This document shows positions 1 through 8,155 of a stretch of DNA of 53,613 nt, one piece after another; position 1 is the first letter of the stretch; each line of letters starts with the position of its first letter. This DNA comes from Alphaproteobacteria bacterium UBA2964 (GTDB taxonomy: Bacteria; Pseudomonadota; Alphaproteobacteria; MPNO01; UBA2964), in NCBI GenBank assembly GCA_905182615.1, contig CAJJCG010000020.1, positions 1 through 53,613 on the forward strand. Reading direction: 5' to 3'. The translations under genes and the position numbers were made by a program. The notes below the pieces were generated by a model that saw only the letters and a program-made list of their open reading frames with translations, was not told where the DNA came from and ran no database searches.

Positions 1-544
1 GTCGCCGTGTGATATCATTATAAAACTGTTTTTTATAGGAGACTTCTTTGGACAACTTAGCTAAGTGGGTAAAGGTTGGTTTAGCAGTTTCGGTTATCTG
101 GACGTTCTTAATTTTTCTTGTTAGTAAACAAGGTTTTAGCTTAATAAATTTTAACTTCGAGTTTCACGAAGCAGAATCTACTTGGGATGCCTCATTACCA
201 GTAGCAATAGGAACCTTTGTATTTATCTGGATAGTTTCATTCTTTTTCTTCAGAGATGAGGAAGAAGAATGATGGAGATATAGGCAAATTATCGAAGCAC
301 CCATATGATGATAGACCCACATATCTAGCTGAGTAATCCAGCAGCTATTATCATATTATAATCACAAGGACCTTGTATTTCGTGGGGGGGCCTCCCTTTT
401 GGTCCAAATACGGTCCACTGTTACTAAAAATGGGACCCATTGAAGATTTAAACGGTTTAACAATTGAGATCATGTATGCCATAACCCCCGTGAGTTTTGG
501 CTAGATTAGTCTAGGTATTAAGTTAGAGGAATAGCTGGGTTTTA
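1..544. mobile_element. AT-rich right end of a putative tRNA-integrated genomic island
   Basis: This stretch is visibly richer in A and T than everything to its right and ends exactly where a 3' tRNA-Leu fragment begins. It holds one small membrane-protein gene (48-272). From 273 to 544 I see no further gene, only A/T-rich sequence with a G-run followed by a C-run near 384-396. Composition plus the tRNA fragment suggests the trailing edge of an island whose integrase and intact tRNA lie to the left, outside the window. No integrase is visible, so the call rests on the junction alone. Confidence 0.55.
48..272 (+). CDS. Small two-helix membrane protein, function unknown
   Basis: A 74-residue protein read from a TTG start, chosen because an AGGAGA ribosome-binding site (37-42) lies five bases upstream. 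Two hydrophobic segments are visible, at about residues 8-25 and 50-67, joined by a polar loop rich in Phe, Asn and Glu. The C-terminus is a short acidic tail (RDEEEE). It is probably an inner-membrane protein. I do not recognise a family. It lies in AT-rich DNA ahead of a tRNA fragment, so it is probably island cargo rather than part of the chromosomal backbone. Confidence 0.55.
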   Translation: MDNLAKWVKVGLAVSVIWTFLIFLVSKQGFSLINFNFEFHEAESTWDASLPVAIGTFVFIWIVSFFFFRDEEEE

Positions 545-603
545 AGGTTTCAGGTACCTGTGGCCGTAAGGTCGTGGAAGTTCGAGTCTTCTCCTGGGCA
601 CCA
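545..603 (+). other. 3' fragment of tRNA-Leu(CAG), putative attachment site
   Basis: The sequence reads as the 3' part of a leucine tRNA. It has an anticodon loop TTCAGGT (549-555, anticodon CAG at 551-553) closed by a stem that pairs for four of five positions. A class II variable arm follows (GGCC-GTAA-GGTC). Then come a perfect T-arm with loop TTCGAGT, the acceptor 3' strand CCTGGGC, discriminator A and encoded CCA (601-603). The D-arm and 5' acceptor strand are absent upstream. A fragment running from the anticodon arm to CCA is the classic duplicated core left by tRNA-targeting integrases. Confidence 0.75.
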
Positions 604-645
604 AATATTCCGACAGCCACGCAGCATAGGAGTGACCCGGACGTC

Positions 646-1257
646 ATGACGATTGATCTTCACCAAGGCGATCTCCCTAACGGGTTAGATCTAGGCGATT
701 GTGTGGCCATCGATACCGAAACGATGGGCTTGCACCCCCACCGCGACCGGCTGTGCCTGATGCAATTATCGGCAGGCGACGGAAATGCGCATATCGTTCG
801 CTTTCCCAAAGGCCAGTATGACGCGCCGAACCTGAAAGTGATGCTCGGCGACTCGTCGGTGACCAAACTGTTTCATTTTGGCCGCTTCGATATCGCCGTC
901 ATTGAGCAATATCTTGGAATTACCTGTGCGCCGGTCTATTGCACCAAAATCGCTTCCAAACTGGTACGGACCTATACCGACCGGCATGGACTGAAAGACC
1001 TGTGCCGTGAGCTGCTCGATGTTTCGATATCTAAGGAGCAGCAATCGTCAGACTGGGGAGCTGATAGTTTGAGCGACGCTCAGCTAAATTACGCGGCATC
1101 AGATGTCCTCTATCTGCACCAGCTGCGTGACAAGCTTGATATCATGCTTGCCCGCGAAGGCAGGACAGAGTTGGCGATGGCCTGTTTTAACTTTTTAGCC
1201 GATCGCGCCAAGCTGGATCTCGCCGGCTGGCCAGAAATCGATATATTCGCTCACTAA
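646..1257 (+). CDS. rnd: Ribonuclease D (DEDDy 3'-5' exonuclease)
   Basis: A single-domain RNase D of 203 residues, the short form usual in alphaproteobacteria. It trims RNA 3' ends, such as tRNA precursors. Metal-binding motifs of the DEDDy family are visible: D-x-E in AIDTETMGL near residue 26, an Asp in HFGRFDIAVI near 84, and Y-x3-D in YAASDVLYLHQL near 150. I chose ATG 646 with AGGAG at 628-632. A longer frame opens at GTG 574, but it begins inside the tRNA-Leu fragment and its extra residues are tRNA sequence. It lies 147 bases before kpsF. Confidence 0.9.
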   Translation: MTIDLHQGDLPNGLDLGDCVAIDTETMGLHPHRDRLCLMQLSAGDGNAHIVRFPKGQYDAPNLKVMLGDSSVTKLFHFGRFDIAVIEQYLGITCAPVYCTKIASKLVRTYTDRHGLKDLCRELLDVSISKEQQSSDWGADSLSDAQLNYAASDVLYLHQLRDKLDIMLAREGRTELAMACFNFLADRAKLDLAGWPEIDIFAH

Positions 1258-1404
1258 GTGAGAACCGAATTTCTGGACAAGCAAACCAATTCACACGAAG
1301 CCACCAAGACGCTACCAGCCGATTCAATTTATGGGGTAGACTGGTTGCCGGACCGCTAGAATTCCGAAAACATATGAACCAAGAGTCTGGGAAGTTCAAA
1401 GGCA

Positions 1405-2391
1405 ATGGCGTCAGATTTAAAAGAAACGACCAAACTCTCTGATCTCGAGGTCGCCAGAAACGTCTTTAAAGACGAGGCTGCCGGGCTCATGAAGTTTGCT
1501 GACGTTCTGGATGAGTCTTTCGTCAAAGCCCTCGACATCATGGCATCAGCTACTGGGCGCGTCATCATTAGCGGGATGGGCAAGAGCGGCCATATCGCAA
1601 ACAAGATCGCGGCGACATTGGCCTCCACCGGGACGCCCGCGCAATATGTGAATGCTGGCGAGGCGAGCCACGGCGATCTCGGTATGATCACCAAGCAAGA
1701 CGTGTTACTGGCGCTATCCAATTCAGGTGAAACGCCCGAACTTTCGGACATGGTCGCCCATACCAAGATAAACGGAATACCCCTAATTTCAATTACGGGT
1801 CGCGCTGGCAGCTCACTGGATAAGGCCGGTGACGTTTCACTTGTGCTGCCCAATGTTAAAGAAGCCTGCCCATTGAACCTTGCGCCCACGACATCGACCA
1901 CGGTTATGCTGGCTATCGGCGATGCCCTCGCCGTCGCATTACTTGAACGGCAGGGGTTTTCACCGGAGAATTTCAACGCTCTGCATCCTGGTGGGCAGTT
2001 AGGCCGTCGTTTCGTAAAAGTGTCAGATGTCATGCATCGCGGCGATGCCGTCCCGCTTGTAGATGCCGCGACCCCGATGCCAGATACACTGCTCATCATG
2101 ACCCAAAAAAGTTTCGGTTGTGTCGGTATCACCGACGACAATGGGGACCTTGCGGGCATCATCACCGATGGGGACCTGCGGCGACACATGGACAAGGGCC
2201 TCCTCAATCAGCTGGCTGGCGACGTCATGACCGGCGCGCCCAAGACCACGGAACCCAATGAACTTGCCGCGGCAGCGCTTAAACTGATGAACGGGCCTGA
2301 ACGCCCGGTTACCGCTCTCTTTGTCGTTGAGAATGGAAAACCGGCAGGCATACTGCATATCCACGACCTACTTCGCGCTGGTATCGTTTAG
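1405..2391 (+). CDS. kpsF: Arabinose-5-phosphate isomerase (KdsD/KpsF)
   Basis: Interconverts D-ribulose 5-phosphate and D-arabinose 5-phosphate, the first step toward Kdo for lipopolysaccharide. The 328-residue protein has an N-terminal SIS sugar-phosphate isomerase domain (about 40-175, with GMGKSGHIA at 57-65) and two C-terminal CBS domains (about 208-328). Residues of the known family are present, including HPGGQLGRR after the SIS domain and TDGDLRR in CBS1. Its length matches the family. It is followed 13 bases later by lptC, so precursor supply and LPS transport are probably co-transcribed. Confidence 0.93.
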   Translation: MASDLKETTKLSDLEVARNVFKDEAAGLMKFADVLDESFVKALDIMASATGRVIISGMGKSGHIANKIAATLASTGTPAQYVNAGEASHGDLGMITKQDVLLALSNSGETPELSDMVAHTKINGIPLISITGRAGSSLDKAGDVSLVLPNVKEACPLNLAPTTSTTVMLAIGDALAVALLERQGFSPENFNALHPGGQLGRRFVKVSDVMHRGDAVPLVDAATPMPDTLLIMTQKSFGCVGITDDNGDLAGIITDGDLRRHMDKGLLNQLAGDVMTGAPKTTEPNELAAAALKLMNGPERPVTALFVVENGKPAGILHIHDLLRAGIV

Positions 2392-2404
2392 GGCTCACGA
2401 ATTA

Positions 2405-3109
2405 ATGAACACACCTGCGACCAAACCTCACGATGCAAAATCGGACGGTGCCCGCGTCGCAAGTTCATTATCTACAGGCGGTTCCGGCGACGGCTCAGGA
2501 AGCAGCTATTCACGCTTTGTTGTGCTCATGCGGATTGCATTGCCGGTATCCGCCGCCGCCATCGTCGCCCTGGTGATAGCCTGGCCACAGCTGACCCAAA
2601 AACCAAAAGGATCCCGGCTTGGTGTTTCAAAAATTGCTACCCATGACACCAATGGACAACAAATAGTCAATCCACGTTTCTCCAGCACAGATTCAAACCA
2701 GCGCCCGTTTAACCTCACGGCGGATGCCGCGTTTCAGAAAAAAGATGATGCCAATCTGGTAGACCTCGCTTTTCCAAAAGCTGATTTAACAGCAAAGTCC
2801 GGAACCTGGATGGCCATATCAGCAGAAACCGGTATGTTTAATCGCCGATCTGAAGTGCTCGCTCTCAAAGGGACTATAAGTCTGTTCCACGATTCCGGCT
2901 ACGAGCTAAAGACAGCCATTGCGCAAATCGATATGGCGGCGGGGACAGCGAAAGGCGACGTGCCAATTTCGGGTCATGGGCCGGGCGGCACCGTCAAAGG
3001 GTCAGGATTCAGAATACTCGAACGCGGCAAAACGATGGTTTTCACGGGCAAAAGCAAAATGGTCCTGTATTCAACGTCAAAACAGCTCAATCTGAGGCAG
3101 CGCAAATGA
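2405..3109 (+). CDS. lptC: LPS export protein LptC
   Basis: LptC is the bitopic inner-membrane partner that passes lipopolysaccharide from LptB2FG to LptA. The 234-residue protein has a polar N-terminus and one transmembrane segment (about residues 40-62, VVLMRIALPVSAAAIVALVI). The rest is a periplasmic beta-rich domain of the LptC/DUF1239 type, with the RPFNLTADAA stretch typical of alphaproteobacterial members. I chose ATG 2405, which begins 13 bases after kpsF ends. A longer frame from 2321 would run through the end of kpsF without support. Its stop overlaps the lptA start (ATGA). Confidence 0.85.
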   Translation: MNTPATKPHDAKSDGARVASSLSTGGSGDGSGSSYSRFVVLMRIALPVSAAAIVALVIAWPQLTQKPKGSRLGVSKIATHDTNGQQIVNPRFSSTDSNQRPFNLTADAAFQKKDDANLVDLAFPKADLTAKSGTWMAISAETGMFNRRSEVLALKGTISLFHDSGYELKTAIAQIDMAAGTAKGDVPISGHGPGGTVKGSGFRILERGKTMVFTGKSKMVLYSTSKQLNLRQRK

Positions 3110-3939
3110 CCGATATCGTCAAATTCATTTTGCTCGCTGCAGCAGTCTGCCTGATGCAGAACACGGCTTTTGCTCAAGGGGGGATTGGCCTGCCCAACCA
3201 GGCGCGCAACACCCCTATTGAGATAGATGCTGATAACGGAATCGAATGGCAGCAAGAAGCCCAGGCCTATATCGCCCGGGGAAATGCGAAAGCGAAACAG
3301 GGCGATGTTGTTGTCCATGCTGATCAACTGACCGCCTATTACGAAAAACTAAAGGGTGGCGGCACGCAGATTTGGCGACTGGATGCCGATGGGAACGTTC
3401 GCATCGTCTCACCCCGTCAAACTGCCTATGGAACCAAAGGTGTCTATGATGTCGCCAAAGGGATATTCGTCCTAACCGGCAACCCTCGGCTGATTACCGA
3501 TACGGTAAATATTTCAGCCCGCCGTAGCCTCGAATTTTGGGAGAAGAAATCAATCGCTGTCGCCCGCGGCGATGCGGTGGCCATCAAAGGCGATAAACGC
3601 TTGCGCGCCGATGTCCTGACCACTCATTTCAAGAAAACAAAAGCTGGCAAGAACGAGGTAACGCGCGTTGACGCCTATGACAACGTCCTGGTGTCATCGC
3701 CAAAGGAAATCATCCGGGGTAAGCGAGGTGTGTACAACACAAAGACCGGTATCGTCGTGTTGCGCGGTGGGGTTAAAATAACTCGAGGCGCCGACCAATT
3801 GAATGGTGATGCCGCAGAAATCGATCTGAATACAGGGGTCAGCCGTTTGTTAAGCAGTGGGTCTGGACGAGTTCGAGGCGTTTTTGGGCCTAAAAATCTA
3901 AGGCCGAAGACGAAGCCAAAAAACAAAAGCGTTAACTAA
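3106..3939 (+). CDS. lptA: LPS transport periplasmic protein LptA
   Basis: A 277-residue protein with a Sec signal peptide (about residues 1-23, ending TAFAQ) and two OstA/LptA-like beta-jellyroll stretches. The first starts at PIEIDADNGIEW (near residue 37). The second is in the C-terminal half, ending near DQLNGDAAEIDLNTG. LptA forms the periplasmic bridge that carries LPS to LptD. The protein is longer than E. coli LptA (185 residues), as is usual in this group. It overlaps lptC by four bases and precedes lptB. Confidence 0.87.
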   Translation: MTDIVKFILLAAAVCLMQNTAFAQGGIGLPNQARNTPIEIDADNGIEWQQEAQAYIARGNAKAKQGDVVVHADQLTAYYEKLKGGGTQIWRLDADGNVRIVSPRQTAYGTKGVYDVAKGIFVLTGNPRLITDTVNISARRSLEFWEKKSIAVARGDAVAIKGDKRLRADVLTTHFKKTKAGKNEVTRVDAYDNVLVSSPKEIIRGKRGVYNTKTGIVVLRGGVKITRGADQLNGDAAEIDLNTGVSRLLSSGSGRVRGVFGPKNLRPKTKPKNKSVN

Positions 3940-3975
3940 ATTCGTTAATAGTCACGGCAAATTAAAGCGTTTAGT

Positions 3976-4779
3976 GTGAGTAACATGACGTCAGAGTTAG
4001 TAACCCCAACCACAGATAGAGAAGATAATAGGTCAACACCGCAGCTCGTAACGGACAATCGCGGGCTCGTCGCACGCAATCTCGGCAAATCCTACAAACA
4101 ACGCCCCGTTTTGCGTGAAGTCTCTTTATCGGTTCAACGCGGCGAAGTGGTCGGTCTACTCGGCCCCAACGGCGCCGGCAAAACCACGTCATTTTATATC
4201 GTCACCGGCCTCATTTCTCCTGATTATGGAACGATCACGCTCGACGGAAACGACATTACCGGCTTGCCAATGTACCGCCGGGCGCGGCTAGGTATCGGTT
4301 ACTTGCCTCAGGAAGCCTCAATTTTTCGGGGTTTGTCTGTAGAAAATAATATCCGCGCAATTTTAGAAGTCGCAGTTGATCACCATGATCAACGCGAGAC
4401 CCGGCTCGAAGAGTTATTGGCTGAGTTCTCAATTTCGCATCTACGCCGAACACCGGCGCTGGCCCTATCAGGGGGTGAACGACGCCGCGTTGAGATTGCC
4501 CGCGCGCTTGCGGCTGATCCCAGCTTTATTCTTCTTGATGAGCCTCTTGCGGGCATCGACCCGATTGCCGTCGATGATATTCGGGACCTGGTATCACATC
4601 TCAAAGACCGCGGTATTGGTGTGCTGATCACCGATCACAACGTTCGCGAGACTCTGGACATCGTCGACCGGGCCTATATTCTTCACGATGGTAGAGTTCT
4701 TATGGAAGGCGCGCCTGACGAGATTGTTACCCACAAAGATGTTAGACGTGTTTACCTTGGCGAAAGGTTCAACCTGTAA
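3976..4779 (+). CDS. lptB: LPS export ABC transporter ATPase LptB
   Basis: The ATPase that powers LPS extraction from the inner membrane with LptF and LptG. All ABC motifs are present in order: Walker A GPNGAGKT (63-70), signature LSGGE (164-168), Walker B FILLDEP (184-190) and a switch His in [10 protein letters not shown]. The sequence around [12 protein letters not shown] is typical of LptB. The GTG at 3976 gives 267 residues. ATG 3985 is an equally possible start three codons in. LptF and LptG are not in the window, which is normal because they usually sit elsewhere. Confidence 0.93.
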   Translation: MSNMTSELVTPTTDREDNRSTPQLVTDNRGLVARNLGKSYKQRPVLREVSLSVQRGEVVGLLGPNGAGKTTSFYIVTGLISPDYGTITLDGNDITGLPMYRRARLGIGYLPQEASIFRGLSVENNIRAILEVAVDHHDQRETRLEELLAEFSISHLRRTPALALSGGERRRVEIARALAADPSFILLDEPLAGIDPIAVDDIRDLVSHLKDRGIGVLITDHNVRETLDIVDRAYILHDGRVLMEGAPDEIVTHKDVRRVYLGERFNL

Positions 4780-4820
4780 GACGGGTATGAACACGACTAA
4801 GTGTATGTAAGGTAAAGATT

Positions 4821-6437
4821 ATGGCCTTGGTCCCCCGATTGGATCTGCGTCAGGTCCAATCTTTGGTCATGACGCCGCAGCTGCAGCAAGCAATTAAGCT
4901 TCTGCAGCTATCCAATCTTGAATTATCGGATTATGTCGAACGAGAGCTGGAGCAGAATCCACTTCTCGAACGCGAAGATACCGATGGGCATAACGACAGC
5001 GCAGAACCCCAGGAAGACAGAAATACTAAGGCCGACTCCGATGCCACCGCCGGCGACGCCGACATGGGTGAAGCTGTGGCTCGTGACGGAAACGAAATTT
5101 CTCCTGGCGATGCGTTCGACAATGACACGACATTTGGCGATGCCCCGGCAGAGCCAGACTCGCGCGAGCTCGTCGATAACGAGTGTATCTCGCTTGAACA
5201 TGATGCGGGGCTAGATACCGACTACGAAAACGTATGGTCCGGCGACTCCGATGCCGCGCCAGCCATGGAAGCCGATACACTCAACTGGCAGGTCCATGGT
5301 GCCGGCGGGTTTGATTCCGATAACCCCGCACTCGAGAATGCGCCGGCCGAAGAAATTTCCCTGCGGGATCACCTACTCGAACAAATCAATGTTGATATAT
5401 CCGATCCCGTCGACCGCATGATTGCTGTCTATATGGTCGATTCACTGGATGACGCTGGTTACCTAACCGTCACGGTCGAAGACAGCGCATCAATGCTCGG
5501 CTGCCCACTCGACCGCGTCGAACACACCCTCCAATCCGTCCAGCAGTTCGACCCTGCTGGTGTTTTTGCCCGAAATTTATCAGAATGTTTAGCGCTTCAG
5601 CTCAAGGAGTTGGACCGTTACGATCCCGCGATGCAGTCCCTTGTGGAAAATCTCGACATTCTAGCCAAGAGAGAATTTAAAACGTTGAGGCGTCTGTGTA
5701 GCGTCGACAATGAAGACATCTCGGAAATGGTCAAAGAAATTCAGGCACTAAATCCAAAACCAGCGATGGCCTTCGATCACTCGGTCGCGCAAGCAGTAAC
5801 ACCTGATGTTTCGGTACGCCGTGGTAAGGACGGCAGTTGGTTTATCGAAGTAAACAGCGACACCCTACCACGCGTCTTGGTCAACAACCGGTATCACACC
5901 GAGATAAACAGCAAAAGAATGCGCGAAAAGGACAAGGTTTACATCGCGGAATCCTATCAATCTGCCAACTGGCTGGTAAAAGCCCTGCACCAACGGGCCC
6001 AAACGATCATGAAAGTGGCAGCAGAGATCGTCCGCCACCAGGAAGGATTTCTTGAAAAAGGCGTCCAGTATTTAAGACCTCTCGTCCTCCGCGAGATCAG
6101 CGAAGCGCTGGATATTCACGAGAGCACGGTCAGCCGGGTAACAAAAAATAAATATATCGCAACGCCACGTGGTATATTTGAGCTGAAATATTTTTTCACC
6201 TTTGCACTCGGTGAACATACAGAAGGCGAATCTTCATCGGCTGAAGCTGTCCGGTTCCAAATCAAAAACATGATCGACGCGGAATCTTTGAATAATGTTC
6301 TGTCAGACGACAAAATCGTCAACATCCTGCGAAATGAGGGTGTCGACATCGCGAGACGTACTGTTGCTAAATACCGAGAGGCGATGCATATCCCGTCTTC
6401 AGTACAGCGCCGCCGGGAAAAAACGCTGCACGCGTAG
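4821..6437 (+). CDS. rpoN: RNA polymerase sigma-54 factor
   Basis: A 538-residue sigma-54, which directs polymerase to -24/-12 promoters that need an enhancer-binding activator. Visible parts are the Gln/Leu-rich region I (1-50, with MTPQLQQAIKLLQ), an acidic region II (about 50-165, richer in Asp and Glu than average), the core-binding domain, the helix-turn-helix around LREISEALDIHESTVSRVT, and the RpoN box ARRTVAKYRE (511-520). Its position between lptB and hpf/ptsN is the widely conserved proteobacterial rpoN neighbourhood. Confidence 0.95.
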   Translation: MALVPRLDLRQVQSLVMTPQLQQAIKLLQLSNLELSDYVERELEQNPLLEREDTDGHNDSAEPQEDRNTKADSDATAGDADMGEAVARDGNEISPGDAFDNDTTFGDAPAEPDSRELVDNECISLEHDAGLDTDYENVWSGDSDAAPAMEADTLNWQVHGAGGFDSDNPALENAPAEEISLRDHLLEQINVDISDPVDRMIAVYMVDSLDDAGYLTVTVEDSASMLGCPLDRVEHTLQSVQQFDPAGVFARNLSECLALQLKELDRYDPAMQSLVENLDILAKREFKTLRRLCSVDNEDISEMVKEIQALNPKPAMAFDHSVAQAVTPDVSVRRGKDGSWFIEVNSDTLPRVLVNNRYHTEINSKRMREKDKVYIAESYQSANWLVKALHQRAQTIMKVAAEIVRHQEGFLEKGVQYLRPLVLREISEALDIHESTVSRVTKNKYIATPRGIFELKYFFTFALGEHTEGESSSAEAVRFQIKNMIDAESLNNVLSDDKIVNILRNEGVDIARRTVAKYREAMHIPSSVQRRREKTLHA

Positions 6438-6465
6438 TAACAAAATAGCTCGCAAGAGCTACGTG

Positions 6466-6495
6466 TTGACTTTTAAGGACGCGGGGCTCTATTTT
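6466..6495 (+). promoter_or_regulatory. Putative sigma-70-type promoter before hpf
   Basis: TTGACT (6466-6471) and TATTTT (6490-6495) are separated by 18 bases, about 90 bases before the hpf start. Just upstream is a perfect small hairpin, TAGCTC-GCAA-GAGCTA (6446-6461), directly after rpoN. The pair could end rpoN transcription partly and start a separate hpf-ptsN message. The -10 match is only moderate. Confidence 0.4.
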
Positions 6496-6583
6496 CCGCC
6501 GCCAACACAAGCGCCAAGAATGCACTGGTATTTAGTTTGGCTCGATACGGCACTAAACAACAAACCCTGAAACGAAAATCTCA

Positions 6584-7174
6584 ATGGAATTATCGATTAA
6601 AGGCAAGCAACTCGACATTGGCGATGCCTTAACAATGCATATCAAAACCCGACTCACTGATTCCGTCGAAAAATATTTTGATCACGCGCTGGATGCTAAT
6701 GTTGTCCTGACAAAAGAAGGCAACGGCAAACAATTTCGCACAGACATTGTCGTTCACATCGGGCGTAACATTAAGATGCACGGCCGAGCGACAACGGAAG
6801 AGCCCTACGCGTCTTTTGAAACAGCGCTCGAGCGGGTCGCCAAACAGCTACGCCGCTACAAAAGACGGCTCAACGACCACCGTAAAAATGCACCGGATCT
6901 TGCCGCCTTCGAAGCGCAAAAATATGTCATTGAGAATAACCCCGACGAAGATGAAGCCACCAGTGCTGACGGCGCGCCCGTAATTGTTGCCGAGATGGCG
7001 ACCACCATTCTGGATCTGACTGTGAGCGAAGCCGTCATGCATATGGACGTCAATAATAGCTCAGCTCTCGTCTTTCAGAATAAAGCCCATGGCGGCTTAA
7101 ACGTCGTTTACAGGCGTGCCGATGGCAATATCGGCTGGGTCGACCCCACCCCAACCGCTAACGCTAAATCTTAA
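6584..7174 (+). CDS. hpf: Ribosome hibernation promoting factor (long form)
   Basis: A 196-residue protein of the HPF/YfiA family. The N-terminal domain (about 1-105) binds in the 30S decoding region and silences ribosomes. The C-terminal domain (about 130-190, with MDVNNSSALVFQNKAHGGLNVVYRR) is the long-form module that mediates direct 100S dimer formation. Basic residues of the RNA-binding face are visible in QLRRYKRRLNDH. Genes of this family commonly sit between rpoN and ptsN, as here. Confidence 0.92.
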   Translation: MELSIKGKQLDIGDALTMHIKTRLTDSVEKYFDHALDANVVLTKEGNGKQFRTDIVVHIGRNIKMHGRATTEEPYASFETALERVAKQLRRYKRRLNDHRKNAPDLAAFEAQKYVIENNPDEDEATSADGAPVIVAEMATTILDLTVSEAVMHMDVNNSSALVFQNKAHGGLNVVYRRADGNIGWVDPTPTANAKS

Positions 7175-7207
7175 GCGTGCAATATTGGCGATCAAGGATC
7201 GAGAATA

Positions 7208-7672
7208 ATGGAAATTTGTAATCTCCTTTCCACCGAAAGCATCGTGTCGATTGTTCGCGCGTCGAGCAAGAAACAGGCGCTTCAGGAACTCGCAGCACAT
7301 GCGTCCAAAATTAGTGGCCAAAATGATCGCGCCATTTTTGACATCCTTCTAGAAAGGGAGCGGTTGGGCACGACCGGCATCGGCCGAGGGATTGCGATCC
7401 CACACGGGAAGCTCCCGGAGCTCAACCGCCTATACGGCGTCTTCGCCAAATTTGAGCAACCGATTGATTTCGACTCGGTCGACGATCAAGCCGTCGATAT
7501 GGTCTTTCTGTTGCTGGCACCGGAGAATGCAGGCGCTGATCATTTGAAAGCACTCGCCCGAATTTCACGAATGTTTCGCGATCCCGATATATGCAAAAAA
7601 TTACGCGCGGCAAAGGACGACAATGCCCTATGTAAATTACTGCTGAACGAAACCAAGGTTAAAGCCGCCTAA
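7208..7672 (+). CDS. ptsN: PTS IIA-like nitrogen regulatory protein EIIA-Ntr
   Basis: A 154-residue EIIA of the fructose/mannitol type used for regulation rather than sugar uptake. The phosphorylated His is His66 in GIAIPHGKL. It would receive phosphate from HPr, whose gene lies at 33646-33912 in this window; the Enzyme I-Ntr gene is not seen. It starts 34 bases after hpf in the same orientation. The downstream 20 bases contain only a very short inverted repeat, so no strong terminator is obvious. Confidence 0.93.
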   Translation: MEICNLLSTESIVSIVRASSKKQALQELAAHASKISGQNDRAIFDILLERERLGTTGIGRGIAIPHGKLPELNRLYGVFAKFEQPIDFDSVDDQAVDMVFLLLAPENAGADHLKALARISRMFRDPDICKKLRAAKDDNALCKLLLNETKVKAA

Positions 7673-7693
7673 CCGGTATAGAGAAATCTCTCG

Positions 7694-7795
7694 TTAGACG
7701 GCCACCGTTTTCGTCTCAACATCAATCACCCTGTCATCGTTGTCCTCAGACGATGCACCAGTATTTATTTTTATGACTTTCTTGCGCACCTCAAT
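7694..7795 (-). pseudogene. Detached C-terminal tail of Hsp20 beyond the in-frame TAA
   Basis: Directly after the hsp20 stop and in the same frame, 33 codons read IEVRKKVIKIN, then an acidic Ser/Asp-rich tail, ending at a second TAA (7694-7696). The IKI motif lies about where Hsp20 proteins of this group carry their I-x-I anchor. The stretch has no start codon or ribosome-binding site of its own. Confidence 0.55.
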
Positions 7796-8155
7796 TTATG
7801 GCCGAACCAAGTCGATATGGAGCAATCCATTATTGAGCGATGCGCCTGTAACCTCTATGCCTTCGGCAAGCACAAATGAACGCTGGAACTGACGGGCGGC
7901 AATACCCCGATGTAAATAAACCCGCTGATCGTCGTCTCGCTGTTTCCCTTTGACGACCAGCTGCCGATCCTCAATCTCAATACTCAATTCATCGTCACTG
8001 AAACCCGCAACGGCGAGACTGATCCGCAAGCCATCTTCGGCGAGCTGTTCAATATTATAAGGGGGATACCCGTCAGACGACGCCTTCGTAGCTTGGTCCA
8101 GCAGATCTTCAAGTTCGTCAAAGCCCAGAAGAAACCAGCTATTAAAGAGCGACAT
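7796..8155 (-). CDS. Small heat shock protein (Hsp20), C-terminally truncated by an in-frame stop
   Basis: A 119-residue alpha-crystallin chaperone that would hold unfolding proteins. The N-terminus contains LGFDELEDLL and YPPYNIE. The alpha-crystallin domain follows (about residues 40-117, with LRISLAVAGF and NNGLLHIDLVRP). The family normally ends in a C-terminal I-x-I motif needed for oligomer assembly. Here a TAA at 7796-7798 stops the protein just before it. Yet the same frame continues open for 33 more codons (down to 7697) and encodes IEVRKKVIKIN, which contains an IKI motif. So this is a recent nonsense change, a read-through site or a base error. Confidence 0.8.
   Translation of the reverse strand: MSLFNSWFLLGFDELEDLLDQATKASSDGYPPYNIEQLAEDGLRISLAVAGFSDDELSIEIEDRQLVVKGKQRDDDQRVYLHRGIAARQFQRSFVLAEGIEVTGASLNNGLLHIDLVRP

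Noticed and set aside
378..400. G-run followed by C-run as a terminator in the AT-rich region
   Set aside because: The arms are homopolymer-like and off-register, with no clear stem, so a terminator call is not justified.
1258..1359. A 33-codon GTG frame directly after rnd
   Set aside because: No ribosome-binding site or recognisable pattern; probably intergenic sequence before kpsF.
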